Positions 34,163-49,669 of a DNA stretch of 64,000 nt are shown one piece after another; within the stretch, counting starts at the first letter, position 1, and each line of letters starts with the position of its first letter. The stretch is from Chrysoperla carnea. Its lineage: Eukaryota > Arthropoda > Insecta > Neuroptera > Chrysopidae. The stretch covers positions 132,887,960 through 132,951,959 of the forward strand of contig NC_058337.1 of assembly GCF_905475395.1 (NCBI RefSeq), in the 5' to 3' direction. The notes under the pieces are model-generated. The model searched no databases. It saw only the letters and a program-made list of their open reading frames with translations, and had not been told where the DNA came from. The position numbers were made by a program, and so were the translations under genes.

Positions 34163-35300
34163 TTTCATCTTATTACGTTGTTTACCATCAAAGCTGAAAC
34201 TTTCTCAACCATCTCTGGTCTCCCATACAACTCAGATACTCAACGCTCCTAGGTATTGGGTAGGTTGGCTCATTTTTCCAACTGTTTTACTTTTTGTTTT
34301 TCATTTTTAAAGATGAATTATTATTTTATTGGATAAATTATTATTTCATTTATATACGAATTAGTGGCAAAAAAATTTAATGCAACTTCTCTATTTTTGT
34401 CGAAAAATCTTTTTTTTTAAACAGGTTTCTGTTTAAAGAACAAAAAATAATAATTTCGATAATTTTATTACAACAACTGACGTTAATTTAAATCGAAAAA
34501 ATATTTACCAATAGGCATGAAATCGGTACCTACACGTATACCGAAATTAGTATAAATATAAAAAAAAAACAAACAAATATGTCGAATTGAATGCGTTTTT
34601 TATGTAGCCAGTTAAAAAACATGAATAAAAGGGATCCATTTGAAAAAAATAAAATTAATTTATCATAATAAAAAGAAAATAAACCCGAAAAAGAAAGGAA
34701 AAAAAATGAATGAGGTAGGAGTGTTTGTTATAACACTACACACACCGTAAAAAGTTAAGATAAAAAAAAAAGGGGTTTTGTGGGCATAATATTACTTTTA
34801 ATTTTAATATTTATGGGTAAATTTTATTTCATTTGAAACCCTTTGCAACAAAAATTTCCAAACTTGAAGAGGAAAGTAATTTTTTGATGTCCTAATTTAA
34901 CACTTTCGAAAATGGAATTCATGAACTAATAAAACATTTCATCTGTAAAGTATGATGGAATTTAATTATACATTTAAATTCCCTTTACCTAAAAATTTCG
35001 CATTGAAACACAAAAACGTCGATCTAGAAACTAGAGAAAAAAACAATCTTAGACAGAAAAAACTAAAAAGGGTTTTACTTAATCCAAGTCATTTCCTTGG
35101 GTTTTATCGATAAAATTATAGATATTTCAGTGGTTTTAGTGAATCGTTAAACAAAATTTGCAGATTGGGACATTTTTCTTTGACTGTTACATAAGTACAA
35201 GTTAAGCATTGATGGTTTGCATAGATGGTAGATTTTGAAACTAAACCCTTAACGGTATGGAATTAATACTGGACACAGTTTATTATCTTGAACTATTATT
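34163..35300. other. AT-rich intergenic, nothing recognised
   Basis: Poly(A)-rich, with no ORF of interest. Confidence 0.55.
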
Positions 35301-35304
35301 GGTA

Positions 35305-35462
35305 TTCTCAATGATGACGTGGTCTTGTGGTTACGTTGTTCGCTCTTCAAAGGGAAGGTGTTCAGATCAAAACCTATCCACGTTAATGTAAAAAATCTTT
35401 AACTTTTTGTCTAAAATTAAAAATTTATAACAAGTTCCAATCGGGTGACCACGACACCTTTG
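35305..35462 (+). mobile_element. tRNA-derived SINE
   Basis: The head 'gtggtcttgtggttacgttg' (A-box-like) and 'ggtgttcagatcaaaacc' (B-box-like) are followed by an AT-rich body. The end, 'gttccaatcgggtgaccacg' and then 'acacct', matches the inverted copy at 2962-3114. It has pol III promoter layout without a cloverleaf. Confidence 0.6.
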
Positions 35463-35760
35463 GTATTTTTGCTAGATTTTCTATTATTTTTCTTTCGTAT
35501 CTATTCCAAACTTTTTTAAATAAGTGTACGTATATGTATAAAGTGTCGTAATGTCGTGATCGTCAGCGTTCTTTCCATAAAAATAGTTAGTTTAAGAAGA
35601 TGATGGTACGTGACACAAAGCTATTGACTGTATAGAATTAGTTTTTTTCTTATATTTTATTTAGTTTATATATGTACTTTGTACATGTGCTTGTTGGTAT
35701 AAAGCTACTTAACTTTCTACAGCTATAAGCAGGTACATTGATACTATACAGGTATATTTT

Positions 35761-36315
35761 TATACCATGCATATATGAAATATACATAGTATATTAAGTT
35801 TCGTCCCAAGTCTGTAACGCTTAAAAATATTGATGCTACAAACAATATTTTGGTATAGGTAGTCATAGAATCACCTAATTAGTCCATTTCCGGTTGTCCG
35901 TCCGTCCGTCCGTCTGCGGACACGATAACTCAAAAACGAAAAAAGATATCAAGCTGAAATTTTTACAGCGTACTCAGGTTGTAAAAAGTGAGGTCATGTT
36001 TGTAAATGAGCATCATAGGTCAATTGGGTCTTGGGTCCGTTGGACCCATCTTGTAAACCGTTAGAGGTAGAACAAAAGTTTAAATGTAAAAAATGTTCGT
36101 TATCAAAAATTAAACAACTTTTGTTTGAAACATTTTTTCGTAAACATCACTGTTTACCCGTGAGGACGCCAATTAGGCGGAATATGTACTATACTTGATT
36201 AATTATCAGTTATGTATGTGTCACATGTTTGTATGTGTAATGTGATAAAGAAATCAACACTGACTATGCATGGTATTTCAACAATTAACTCAGTCAAATG
36301 TTTGTTTTCACTTGT
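35761..36315 (-). mobile_element. HINE/mini-me-like element, copy 4 (full)
   Basis: Full copy with the terminal hairpin (ATACCATGCATATATGAAAT...ATAGTAT), a GTCCGTCCGTCCGTC microsatellite near 35896-35914, the conserved core and the ACTTGT end. A good reference copy for the family. Confidence 0.85.
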
Positions 36316-37494
36316 TTTCATAATTTAATTGCACATCATCGAAAATAATTCTACAGATAAATTTCAAAATCCTTGTTGAGATTCTTCTTCCCACATTGGC
36401 AAACATTTACGCAAACATGGTCGTAAGAATCCGCTTGTCAATGTGTCGACAAATCTGAGAAGTTAGGACCGTGATTGTTGGTTCTATTTAACAAATGATT
36501 GTGTACTTGATAATTGAGTCAATTAGAAAAAGTTATTTGAAAAACTTTTAATAATAACTGAAAAAGGAGACACCTAGATGTTAGATAAATTCTGAAAATT
36601 TTCTATTGAAATTTATGTTTGCATTCAATTTCAGATAAGGTTAAGAATTACATGAAGTTTACCCTAATTTAAAGAGGATTTATTTTCCTGTTCAAAAGAA
36701 ATTGAAAAACAACTGAAAATTTTTGTAATCCAAAAAGCTTTTATTGATTTGCATTAAATGCATTTAGTATAATTAATTGTTTTTTGACATGTAATTTGGT
36801 ATCTGAAACAATACAAAACTATTCCATTAAATAATTAATGAACAAAATACTACTGCAGTAGTATTTTTAATGTTAATAAGAGACTCCAAACGACCTATAT
36901 ATACACCATGGTTTGCTTTCAAACCTTTAATAGCTTTAAAAACATCTAAAAGAAAATTAATAACGAGATTATTTGGATCTTTTGAATTCTAGCTCAATTT
37001 TTATTTGTAAATTTAAAAATCTTGGCCTGGCATCTTCATTCAAATGTTTGTTTTCACCTTGGTTCTTAAGTTAGTTTTCACCTTCTCTCTTAAGTTCTAG
37101 ACAGATATAACAGATTCTTATAAGTGTTGAATTTGGAATGGATCTCATCTATGATAATTTCGTCGTTGTGACGGTAAGATCCCGGCGAAACGATATGCTT
37201 CGGAAGTGCAAAATTGATAATATATAGAAGTAATAATCAATAATAAAATAGAGTATTTTTTTTTTAAATTTATAATATTAAAACAAAACGAGATATAACT
37301 AATATTTCATTACGATTTGGTTTTTGGTTGTATTCATTGAAATATGTATGTAATGTGATGGTACAATGTATGAGTGATTCTGATATCTGATTTAAAATTA
37401 TTTGTATAGTTATTCAATGTTAAAATTTAACTACATATTATTTTAAAAATAGAGTGTGTCATCTATCTATTGTGGCTACAAAAGAAAATAAAAA
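36316..37494. other. AT-rich intergenic, nothing recognised
   Basis: Nothing recognised in this interval between HINE copies 4 and 5. Confidence 0.5.
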
Positions 37495-38032
37495 ACAAGT
37501 GAAAACAAAGAATTGACTGAGTTAATTATTGAAATACCATGCATAGTCAGTTTTGATTTCTTTATCACATTACACATTCAAAGATGTGACACATACATAA
37601 CTGATAATCAAGTATAGTACATATTATAAAATTTCCGCCTAATTGGCATCCTCACGGGTAAACAGTGATGTTTACGAAAAAATGTTTCAAACAAAAGTTG
37701 ATTTTTGATTAGTTAATTTTTGATAAGGAACATTTTTTACATTTAAACTTTTGTTCTATCTCTAACGGTTTACAAGATGGGTCCTACGGACCCAAGACCC
37801 AATTGGCCTATGATGCTCATTTACGAACTTGACCTCACTTTTTACGTCCTAAGTACGCTGTAAAAATTTCAGCTCGATATCTATGACAAAATTTTTTTCC
37901 TAGCATCATTATTTTTAAGCGTTACAAACTTGGGACTAAACTTAATATACTATGTATATTTCATATATACATGGTATAAAAACTTGGGACTAAACTTTAT
38001 ATACTATGTATATTTCATATATACATGGTATA
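37495..38032 (+). mobile_element. HINE/mini-me-like element, copy 5 with duplicated 3' terminus
   Basis: Starts ACAAGTGAAAACAAAG and reaches the usual hairpin end CATGGTAT at 37977. It is followed at once by a second copy of the last ~55 bp (37978-38032) including the hairpin. The microsatellite segment is deleted ('gatatct' runs into 'atgacaaaat'). Confidence 0.8.
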
Positions 38033-41094
<3,062 letters not shown>

Positions 41095-41662
41095 AATGAA
41101 CACTTGATTGAGTTAGTTGTTTAAATACCCTCCTATGTAGACAATTTGAATATCAGTGCTTGCAATATTTATATTAAATTAGAGAATATAAAAAAACAAA
41201 CAAACACATTTGTGGCCTTCCAACCTCTATTTATTCTAGTTTTGAAGATTTCGAAAATTTTTTCCAAGAGTGTTTTTGTTTTTCTCTATCTTTTATAGTT
41301 TTGGAGAAAATGGGCACCCAAATTGTTTTCTGATTTGCTCCCAGCAAAAGTTGTTTGTTTTTTCATAACAAACATTTTTGGTTTATAAAATGGGTCTACG
41401 GAGCCAAGATTCAATTGATCTACGTTGCTCATTTACGAACTCAACCCCACTTTTTATTTACTGTGTGAAATTTCAGCTTGATATTTCTTTTCGTTTTTGA
41501 ATTATCGTGTTGACAGACAGACAGACGGAGGAACAGTCGAAAATGAACTAATTGGATGATTTTATGAACACCTATACCAACATTTTGTTTGTAGCATGAA
41601 TTTTACAAACTCGGGGCTAAAATAAGTATACCTTGATGAATATTTCATATATACAGGGTATA
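41095..41662 (+). mobile_element. HINE/mini-me-like element, copy 6
   Basis: A diverged copy: 'agtgaaaatgaacacttgat' at the 5' end, core blocks, a 'gacagacagacagacggagg' microsatellite near 41513-41531, and a terminal hairpin ending CAGGGTAT. Confidence 0.75.
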
Positions 41663-42891
41663 AAAAATGGAAATTTTTTCACCGTCTGAGGAATGAGATA
41701 TTAACTATCAAAATTTATATAATTAACATGATGAAGGGATACCGAATATAAAAAAATTGATAATTTTGTTGAAAGACGAGACAAACCTGTTCTGAGATAA
41801 TCTTTTCGATTTTTTAAGAGGTACCCCATTTGAAAAATATAAAATTTTGAAAAAAAAACTACTTTACCCCAAAATCACGAAAATTTCATTTATTTGGACG
41901 TAAGATTCGCATATATTACTTCATTAATTCTCTAAATTTTTCAACTTGAGGCCTATTGAAACTTATATCTCGAAAACAGTATGATGAATCAATTTTTCAC
42001 TATTGGCATTGATTTCGTTGGGGTCAAATTTGTCTGACACAATGTTATTAATTGAAGACAAAAAAATTATATTATAATTTTTCGATTTTTTACGGGATGG
42101 TACCTACCACTTTAGAAAATGTCCAAAGTTTGAGAGACTGATCGTATAAGACTTCCAGCCAGTCAACGTTTCAGTAAATAGTTTTAAAATAAGAAAAGCT
42201 GAAGTACATTTGAATTTTTATACAAATAGTTTTTTCACGTTGTAAGAAATTCAGTAGAAGATACATAATTTTTAAATAAACAAAAATAAACTCTCATTAC
42301 ATAATTCTTTTCCTTCATTAATTTTTATTTATTCATATTGATTGCTAAAAATAATAATATTTGTCTTGAAGGAATACTTCAAGATCAAAGAACATCTCAT
42401 CACGTTTAAGTGATACGTTAGTTTTCAACACTATCAATGTCTTATACAAAATAAAACATTTGTAACTTCTTCATGTCACGATATCTTTCATCGCCTAACG
42501 TAGAATCGCTATACGAATTGCCTAACATATGTAGTTATATTATAACGACTATGTTAAATTTCCAAATGTTTCACAGCGTTGAATAAGACAATATTCAGAT
42601 TCTTTTCTGGTAATTGCTATGTCGGATCTAGTTTGAGTTGGACCATATATCCGTTTTCTCTTAGGCTCCTAGGCCTTTTCCGACCCTAGAAAACAAATTG
42701 GCAAAAATAAAGAAATTATAATTGTGATGCTACAATATCAACCAATATTTGGACAAATTAAAAACAAACTAAACGGAGAAATTGTTACGAAAAGGTGAAA
42801 CTTGAACATCGAGATCGAAGTCATATTTAATCATTTATTGCTTCATACAAACATTTAAGATTATATTTCCAATAAAGTTCCTTTCATTGAT
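41663..42891. other. AT-rich intergenic, nothing recognised
   Basis: No gene is supported. Confidence 0.5.
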
Positions 42892-43393
42892 ATTAACGCT
42901 TAAAAATATTGATGCTACGAACAAAATTTTGGTAAAGGTGTTCATTAAATCATCTAGTTAGTCCGGTTGTCTGTCTGTCTGTACGTAAACAAGATAACTC
43001 AAAAACGAAAAGATATATCAGGCTGAAATTTTTGTAGCGTGCTCACGACGTTAAAGTGAGTTTAAGATCGTAAATGAGCAACATAGGTCAATTTCATCTT
43101 AGGTCCGTTAGACTCATCTTATAAACCGTTCGAGATAGGACAACAGTTTAAATGTAAAAAAATATTTCTTATTTAAAAATTAACAACTATTGTTTGAAAT
43201 ATTTTTTCGTAAACATTACTGTTATAAGGGAATATCAGTTATGTGTGTGTGATACCACAGTCGTGCAATACATACATGACTGTCTATCTTAGATTGACTT
43301 ACATAACGTAAAAAGACAAACGATTGCATAATCAAGACTGTCTAAACATGCTATTTCAACTATTAACTCAGTCAATTGTTTGTTTTCACTTGT
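42892..43393 (-). mobile_element. HINE/mini-me-like element, copy 7 (hairpin end missing)
   Basis: Begins at the 'aacgcttaaaaatattgatg' block, so the terminal hairpin is lost. It contains 'gtctgtctgtctgtacg' near 42966-42984 and ends in CACTTGT. It lies 6 bp from copy 8 in the same orientation. Confidence 0.75.
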
Positions 43394-43399
43394 ATTATT

Positions 43400-43913
43400 A
43401 TACCATGCATATATGTAATATGCAAGGTATACTAAATTTAGTCCCAAGTTTGTAACGCTTAAAAATATTGATGCTACGCTCAAAATTTTGCTATATGTGT
43501 TCATAGAATCACCTAATTAGTCCATTTCCGGTTGTCCGTCCGTCCGTCCGTGGACACGATAACTCAAAAACGAAAAAAGATATCGAGCTGAATCATAGGT
43601 CAATTGGGTCTTGGGTCCGTAGGACTCATCTTGTAAACCGTTAGAGATAGAACAAAAGTTTAATTGTAAAAAATTTTCCTTATCAAATAAACAACTTTTG
43701 TTTGATACATTTTTTCGTAAACATCACTGTTTACCCGTGAGGGCGCCAATTAGGTAGAAATTTTATAGTATGTACTATACTTGAATATCAGTTATGTATC
43801 TATGTGTCACATGCATGTATGTGTTATGTGATAAAGAAATCAACACTGATTATGCATGGTATTTCAACAATTAACTTTTTTTTTTGGTAAGTCATTTGTT
43901 TGTTTTCACTTGT
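43400..43913 (-). mobile_element. HINE/mini-me-like element, copy 8
   Basis: Has the terminal hairpin (ATACCATGCATATATGTAAT), GTCCGTCCGTCCGTCCG near 43534-43552, an internal deletion around 'gagctgaatcataggtcaat' and a T-rich insertion near 43875-43890 that breaks the conserved 5' end. The ORF at 43289-43504 (minus) is a by-product. Confidence 0.8.
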
Positions 43914-45325
43914 TTTAATTCAAAATTGTGAACATCGCAGTTTTTTAATTCTTCATGATTTTCTTCAATTAAATATTCCAAAATTCAGGAATTCTTTCAT
44001 TTTCATTTCACCAGGAAGTTAGTTTAAAATCCATATCAAACTATTTTTATATTTTAGCCATCATATTACCAACGGAATGCCGATTCTTGATAAAATAATT
44101 TTAGGGTTAGAATAACTCTGTTTTTTCCAATTTTCGCTTTATTTTTTAAATTCATCCTTGCTTCTTGTTTTACAAAACACGAAGTGTAAAAGTTACGCCG
44201 TTTGATTGCAATTTTAAAGCGTATTTCAGGGAATATGTTATAAATATGTTATATTTATAACATATTCCCTGAAATATCCTACCAAAAAGTATATCCAACT
44301 CTATCTTGGATAATAAGGATGCGACGACTGACAAACAGTAAAGAAGCAACATCATCGTTGTTTGTTTGTAAGTTCGTTTGTTTATATGTTCTTCTGTATT
44401 TCGTTTACCAAACACCATACTTTCTCTTTTGGTATGATATCACACCAATTTACCCATGTACCAACTACCAAGCAACCAACCAAACAGACCGACCCCATTA
44501 AAGTAGTTAAAGACAGGCATAACATCAAAATGAAAATATAGGTAAAACACCTCCCATTTTGTATTAGCAATAAGCAGCATAGAGCATCATCTCATCGTAC
44601 AGATGCTTTTAAGTACCGCTATAACACCACTATCATCATGATCATCATCATCAACTGTGGAAGTCCACGACCCTTCCCTACTACGGGGTGGAACACCGAA
44701 ACTGACTCTATTTCTATTTTTCTAACATCCTTCGATTTTATTTTGAAAATTCTGGTCTCATTCTTGAAAAAGGTTTACAATTTTAAATTGAAATCGATAG
44801 AGGAGATAACTTTTGACATTTAAAAAAAAAAGTCTTTTGACGACAAATCTATTTAAAACCATCGATCAGATGGATTGTTTGCCACTGCAATTGTTTTCCT
44901 GCGAATCTCTAGAGCAGTCGTATGCTTTTTAACCAAGCGCTGAGGAGTTTACACAACCAAGTATTGATTCATCTTTGATTCTGCGTGTGTTGTTAATCTA
45001 AATTTCCATTTACATCTTTTCACCTTGAAGCTATTTTTCCAGCCTGAAGTGGGGGCCACAGGTTACAATGGAAACTTTCAATGTGAATCTCTTCCTAGTT
45101 CAACGGCTGAAATGAAACTAAATAAACAAACATATAAGGGTGGTCTTTTGAATGAGACAGACTTCATTCTTACCCCTACTCGCTGTGGCAAATTTAATTT
45201 TGAAATATTTTATATTGCACTTTGTAAGACGCTGAAAATTTGAGAATATTATAATGAAAATTGAATAATATCATATGATGGATCAAAAATATTCTCTTTT
45301 TATGGCTTGAGCAGGCTATAGAAAC
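43914..45325. other. Intergenic with one perfect hairpin
   Basis: Contains the 44222-44276 hairpin (listed). ORFs at 44170-44418, 44319-44501, 44382-44570, 44638-44823 and 45025-45243 overlap on both strands, and none resembles a known protein. Confidence 0.4.
44222..44276. repeat. Perfect 26-bp hairpin
   Basis: TATTTCAGGGAATATGTTAT (continuing to 44247) is repeated as a perfect inverse at 44251-44276 with a 3-base GTT loop. No T-run follows. It could be a small foldback or an RNA hairpin; the function is unknown. Confidence 0.8.
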
Positions 45326-45328
45326 CTT

Positions 45329-45487
45329 AATCACAATTTGTACGCAAATTAAACACGCCATTTTTAGTCAAAGCAATAGCATTGGATTAGCGGAAGATTC
45401 TTAATATGACCGGTGTCTGCAGTGGATGTGAGAACAGTAATCATTTTTGACTAAATATGGCGCACTCATCATAATTTGTTCCCGCTT
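45329..45487. mobile_element. Small MITE with 'CGCCATTTTTAGTCAAA' arms
   Basis: Left arm (about 45332-45373: 'acaatttgtacg...acgccatttttagtcaaa') and right arm (45444-45487) pair with a few mismatches over about 40 bp. 159 bp, non-coding. Confidence 0.5.
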
Positions 45488-45589
45488 AATCAGAAATTTT
45501 AACAGTATCCACCGCTATATTTATTTTTATAGACATTTGCAGCAACCAACCAAAAAATATTAACAAAAAGAGGTGTTATACGGGTGTTT

Positions 45590-45810
45590 CCAGCTATGTT
45601 TCCGGTTCGTGTTTAAGGTTCCGTATCCTATATCAACTAGAAATGAGGTGATGATCTTCAAACGGCTGGCCAGATTTTCTTGAATTATAGCTAAGAACAT
45701 TCTCGACAAACTACCTTCCTAACAAACAGCAAATCAAAATCGGTTCATCCGTTTAGGAGCTACGATACCACAAACGAATCGATCAGACTAAATTTTATGA
45801 CGGTGGTTTC
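45590..45810. repeat. Dispersed 'CAAAATCGGTT' family, copy
   Basis: Contains 'tcaaaatcggttcatccgtt' and 'aggagctacgataccacaaa', the best-preserved version of the family core in the window. Confidence 0.6.
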
Positions 45811-46660
45811 TTTAAATTTTTAATTTAATATCACATAAACATGACTTGGCGAAGATTTTCAAAACTCATTTCCACTGCCCGTTTTCCATTCTGTATCTAA
45901 GCATCTTCCTTGTTGAAGACGTTATACACTGTCGTCATTGACACATAGACATAAGTGTAGCTGTAAGTGAAACAGCACCATTTTTATTTATGTTCCATTT
46001 CAACTATAAAATTCACTAAATCCCCGTATTCACAACTGGGAAGTAGAAAAAACACGGTAATATGTTGTTGTGTGAGTGTTTCATACAATTTTTTTAAAGT
46101 AGGATAACGTATGCATCTATATATAGCTGTTATAAACACCATTGAAGAACATTTACCTAAGAGGTTTTTTTTCTCTTTTTTTTTTTAAACTCTTAATACT
46201 CTTTTTTTTTTTTTTTATTAAAACAAATTTTTGTATTTGAATTGTAAATGGTATACTTTTTTTCAACTACGAGTAAAATGTGAAATTCGATAATAACCGT
46301 TGATAAGAATTATTTTGCCCTGATTAAGCTATCAAGGAAGTGCTTCTTGTTGGAGTAGACCGTGGCTTGAAAGTTCTACATCGATGAAAGTCTAGTTTTT
46401 AGAACACTAGCAAATTGTGGTGGAGGGCACATACCCGAACCCATTCCACTGATTTTTATCTGCAGTGGCACGAATGTCGGCTTGCATGTCAGTGCTTATT
46501 CAACAAACTAAAAATAATTGTATTTACATTAAAATAGTGTATTATCTCCTATATTCTAAGAAATTTTATTTGGGACAAAGTGTTTATAAAATAATGAGGG
46601 TGATTAATTTGTTGAAAACAAGAAGTAATAATTATATTTTTTAAATAAATTTTCATAGTA
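45811..46660. other. AT-rich intergenic, nothing recognised
   Basis: Long T-runs near 46170-46220. Nothing else is recognised. Confidence 0.5.
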
Positions 46661-46662
46661 AA

Positions 46663-46857
46663 ATGGGTTATATCCTCGAAAAGGAGTATTTGCGAAATAC
46701 TTTATCAAAGATTTCAAATCCAGACATTAACTTTGCTTTCTCTAACCACTATGCAAGAGGTTCAATTGATAACACTCTTTTGTTTTACACAAATTTCATC
46801 GCAGGCACTTTCTTTATGCTTATTTTGTTCATAATAGATAGACTGACGCCAGAGTAA
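46663..46857 (+). CDS. Hypothetical 64-residue membrane protein (weak candidate)
   Basis: Single-exon ORF starting 'aaaATGG' (a fair initiation context), with a hydrophilic N-terminal half, one predicted membrane segment (about residues 43-58, FIAGTFFMLILFIIDR) and a short polar end. AATAAA occurs at about 46934, 77 nt past the stop. Composition is more balanced than most chance ORFs here (charged, aromatic and Ser/Asn residues mixed). I recognise no family. It may be chance; no promoter is evident. Confidence 0.25.
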   Translation: MGYILEKEYLRNTLSKISNPDINFAFSNHYARGSIDNTLLFYTNFIAGTFFMLILFIIDRLTPE

Positions 46858-46944
46858 CGAGTGCAAAAAATGGTTCTATTTCGCAACAAAACCGAATTTA
46901 TACTCAAACGTTAATTGCAAAAATATTTTTCCAATAAATATAGT

Positions 46945-48915
46945 GTCATTGATATTAAAATTAATTTTCTTTTAAAGTCGTGAACCTGTAAAAACAAACA
47001 GCCTTTATGGGCCGTAATTTTTTTGCCATACTCTACTTAAATTTTTGAAATAGGAAACTCGTCGCCATGTTCGTTATTTGAATCATCCCAAAAGAAGAAC
47101 AGGTAAAACAAAAACAAAAGAATACTTTGAATAAATCAACCTGTATCAGAATTAGTTTCAACATTTTTTAAACATTCTGTACTTCGAACACTTTTAAGAA
47201 TACACCTGGAAATAAATAAAACTGTTATTCAATTGATGAACATCAGAAAATGAACATTTTTATTGCTAAAAGAAAGAAAACTAGATAGATCGTTTCTCTC
47301 AGTGTTTCAATAATATAATAAATTTAAAATACTATTATAGTAGTTTTATATACAGGATGATTGAAAAATATGAAATAAATGACAATCAGTTTCTTGCTGT
47401 ATTAATAAACAGTGATCAGATAAGGATTGTGTATCTTTAGATTGGAATAAAAACAAAACGGCATAAGACATTAATCAATAATTCTTATTCCCATTAACAG
47501 ATAGCGCTCGTTTACTCAAATTTAACAATAGTTCTATTTCCCATTCTAAGATGGCACTCGTGTAGGTACTATTCCAATACTCATTCACAGTTGAAGTACA
47601 TAGTCAATTATAAATATTAATAATTTATATAAAATTTTGTTTCAATATAAAACGATTGAAGTTTCACTCATAACCTGGTCTCCAATTTTTCTAAATTCAA
47701 ATATCCATATTGTACCTAGAAGGCGTTCATTTACAAGAAATCATTTATACATTAAAAAGCCATGATCCAATGTCTAAAATTAAAAAGAAATCTTATAGAT
47801 AGCTCTCATAATGATTTTTTTTTATTCTTAATAAAAAATGTAAACACCTAATTGGATCACCATATATATATATATGTTTTCTAGAACACCAAATAATTCG
47901 TTAGAATACCTTATAGTACTAAAAGTACTTTACTATCAAATACATGTAGTTAAAAGATTTTATGTACAATTTCAATTACATTGAAAATTTCGATTTTAAT
48001 TATAAAATTTTTATTTATACTCTTTATTCTTCTTTATCAGTAAAATGTATCATTTTCTGTCACGTTCAGAGAAAAGGTTTGATGTTTTTAAAGTCGATTT
48101 ACTGATTGGTTTTTATAGCTATTTTCGTAGAATAACTGTGCGGGGGCGTAAATACTTTAAATCTAACGTATGATGTTGATATATTTTATATGTGTAAACC
48201 TATGTATCGTAAAAATTAACGTCTGCCAATTTTGGTAAGTCCTCGAACTTGTCCTGAATCTTGGAAATTATTGTAAAGAATTTAGACGAAACTTCGTAGG
48301 TATGATCCTCAATTGATTGAGTTGAAATTTTGCATACACTTTTAGTTTGGATGGCAATGTATGGTTAGCTAAGTGACGTCATTCGAAATCCAATATGGCA
48401 AACCACGCAAGATGGCGAATTAGATAATTTTTATGCACTCTCATAATATACCAGTACCAAAGAAAAAGGTTTGCTTAGAAGAATACAAATAATATAATAA
48501 ATCTGATGTCAAGAGTTTTAATGGTAAACGTGGCCTGATTTTCTCGTCGCTTCTATTATATTTTACGTACATACTTTTTTTAGTTTTAAATAAAATGTTC
48601 AATTAAAAAAGTACTCTTTTAAAACCAAGCTTTTATTGTACTAAAAAGTAGTAAATAATTATTTATCATTCTTGATATTTTAAATTTAACACGTCCATCT
48701 TTTAAAAATAGTCAGGCATGAGTGACTCATAGAAATAATTATTTTCTACTTTTCAGTACAAAAGTAATTTTTACTAAAGTTTTTATCATTAGTTTGGTAT
48801 AAAAACTGAACTAAGCGATCTCACGAAAAAGTTGATTTTAATTGCCAGACAGTTTTGCCGTTGCTACGCCAGTTATAAAAATCGTTTTCAAATCAGTTTT
48901 GCCAGAAATTAAAGA
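46945..48915. other. AT-rich intergenic, nothing recognised
   Basis: No gene is supported. A TGACGTCA-containing patch ('agtgacgtcattcgaaatcc', then 'caatatggcaaac') near 48374-48402 looks repeat-like. Confidence 0.45.
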
Positions 48916-49669
48916 ATGATAGAAATGATACACGAAAATGAAAAATACCGTGTTTTCATTTCCTTAGATGAAAATCGTTGCCCCATCTGCAAAAAATTTG
49001 GGCACGACTCTGACAACTGCAAAATTCTGACTGATACCACAGCTCAGATTCCAACACCTCCCTCAAACCCAATATTCAAAGCAAGCAACATTAATGAATC
49101 AGAAGAAACTATTCCTTCAAAACAAACCAATACAAACGACGCTTCATTAATATCAGTAGAAATGGATTTAACAACTTCAATCGTAAACTCTAAACAAAAA
49201 AGACATTTATCAGCTAGTTTTCAAGAAGCCGACTCTGATCCTTCCCCAGTTCAAAAAAAACCTCTACAAGTCACTCAAGATTATACCATCCCAGTCAATA
49301 ACCATAGAACCAGCACCAAAAACCACCATCAAAACTACTTCTCTTAAAACCAAAAAAACAAAAGTGGGAAATACTAAGAAGAGCCTTAACGAATTAATTG
49401 AGCCTCTAAGAATATATATTGAAAATGATCCACATAGTTACCCACTAAGCTTTGATCAACTACAAAAATTTATTTCGGACTCAAAAGGAAATACATAGAT
49501 TTCACATCTACTAACCAAATATTCAACCCAACCAGATCATCTATCAGAAATGATACAAACAATCCACTCCATGTCCTCAGATAGAATTGCAAAAACGCAA
49601 TTAACCAATTTAATGCACAAATTAGAAGCAGAAACAGTCTCCACGGACTCCGAAATCACAACTGATTAA
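48916..49669 (+). pseudogene. Gag-like ORF1 remnant of a non-LTR retrotransposon
   Basis: The first frame (48916-49347) contains one zinc knuckle near residues 22-35 (CPICKKFGHDSDNC, C-X2-C-X4-H-X4-C) followed by a low-complexity Ser/Pro/Thr/Asn region. The plausible continuation is in another frame from about 49290: a Lys-rich stretch, then 'LNELIEPLRIYIENDPHSYP', a TAG at 49496-49498 and about 57 more open codons to TAA at 49667-49669. So one frameshift and one stop break the gene. Such knuckles occur in ORF1 proteins of Jockey/R1-type LINEs, which bind element RNA; no reverse transcriptase follows. A cellular CCHC protein is less likely. Confidence 0.6.

Noticed and set aside
44170..44570. 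Overlapping ORFs on both strands around the hairpin
   Set aside because: They overlap antisense to each other, cross a perfect palindrome and match no known protein.
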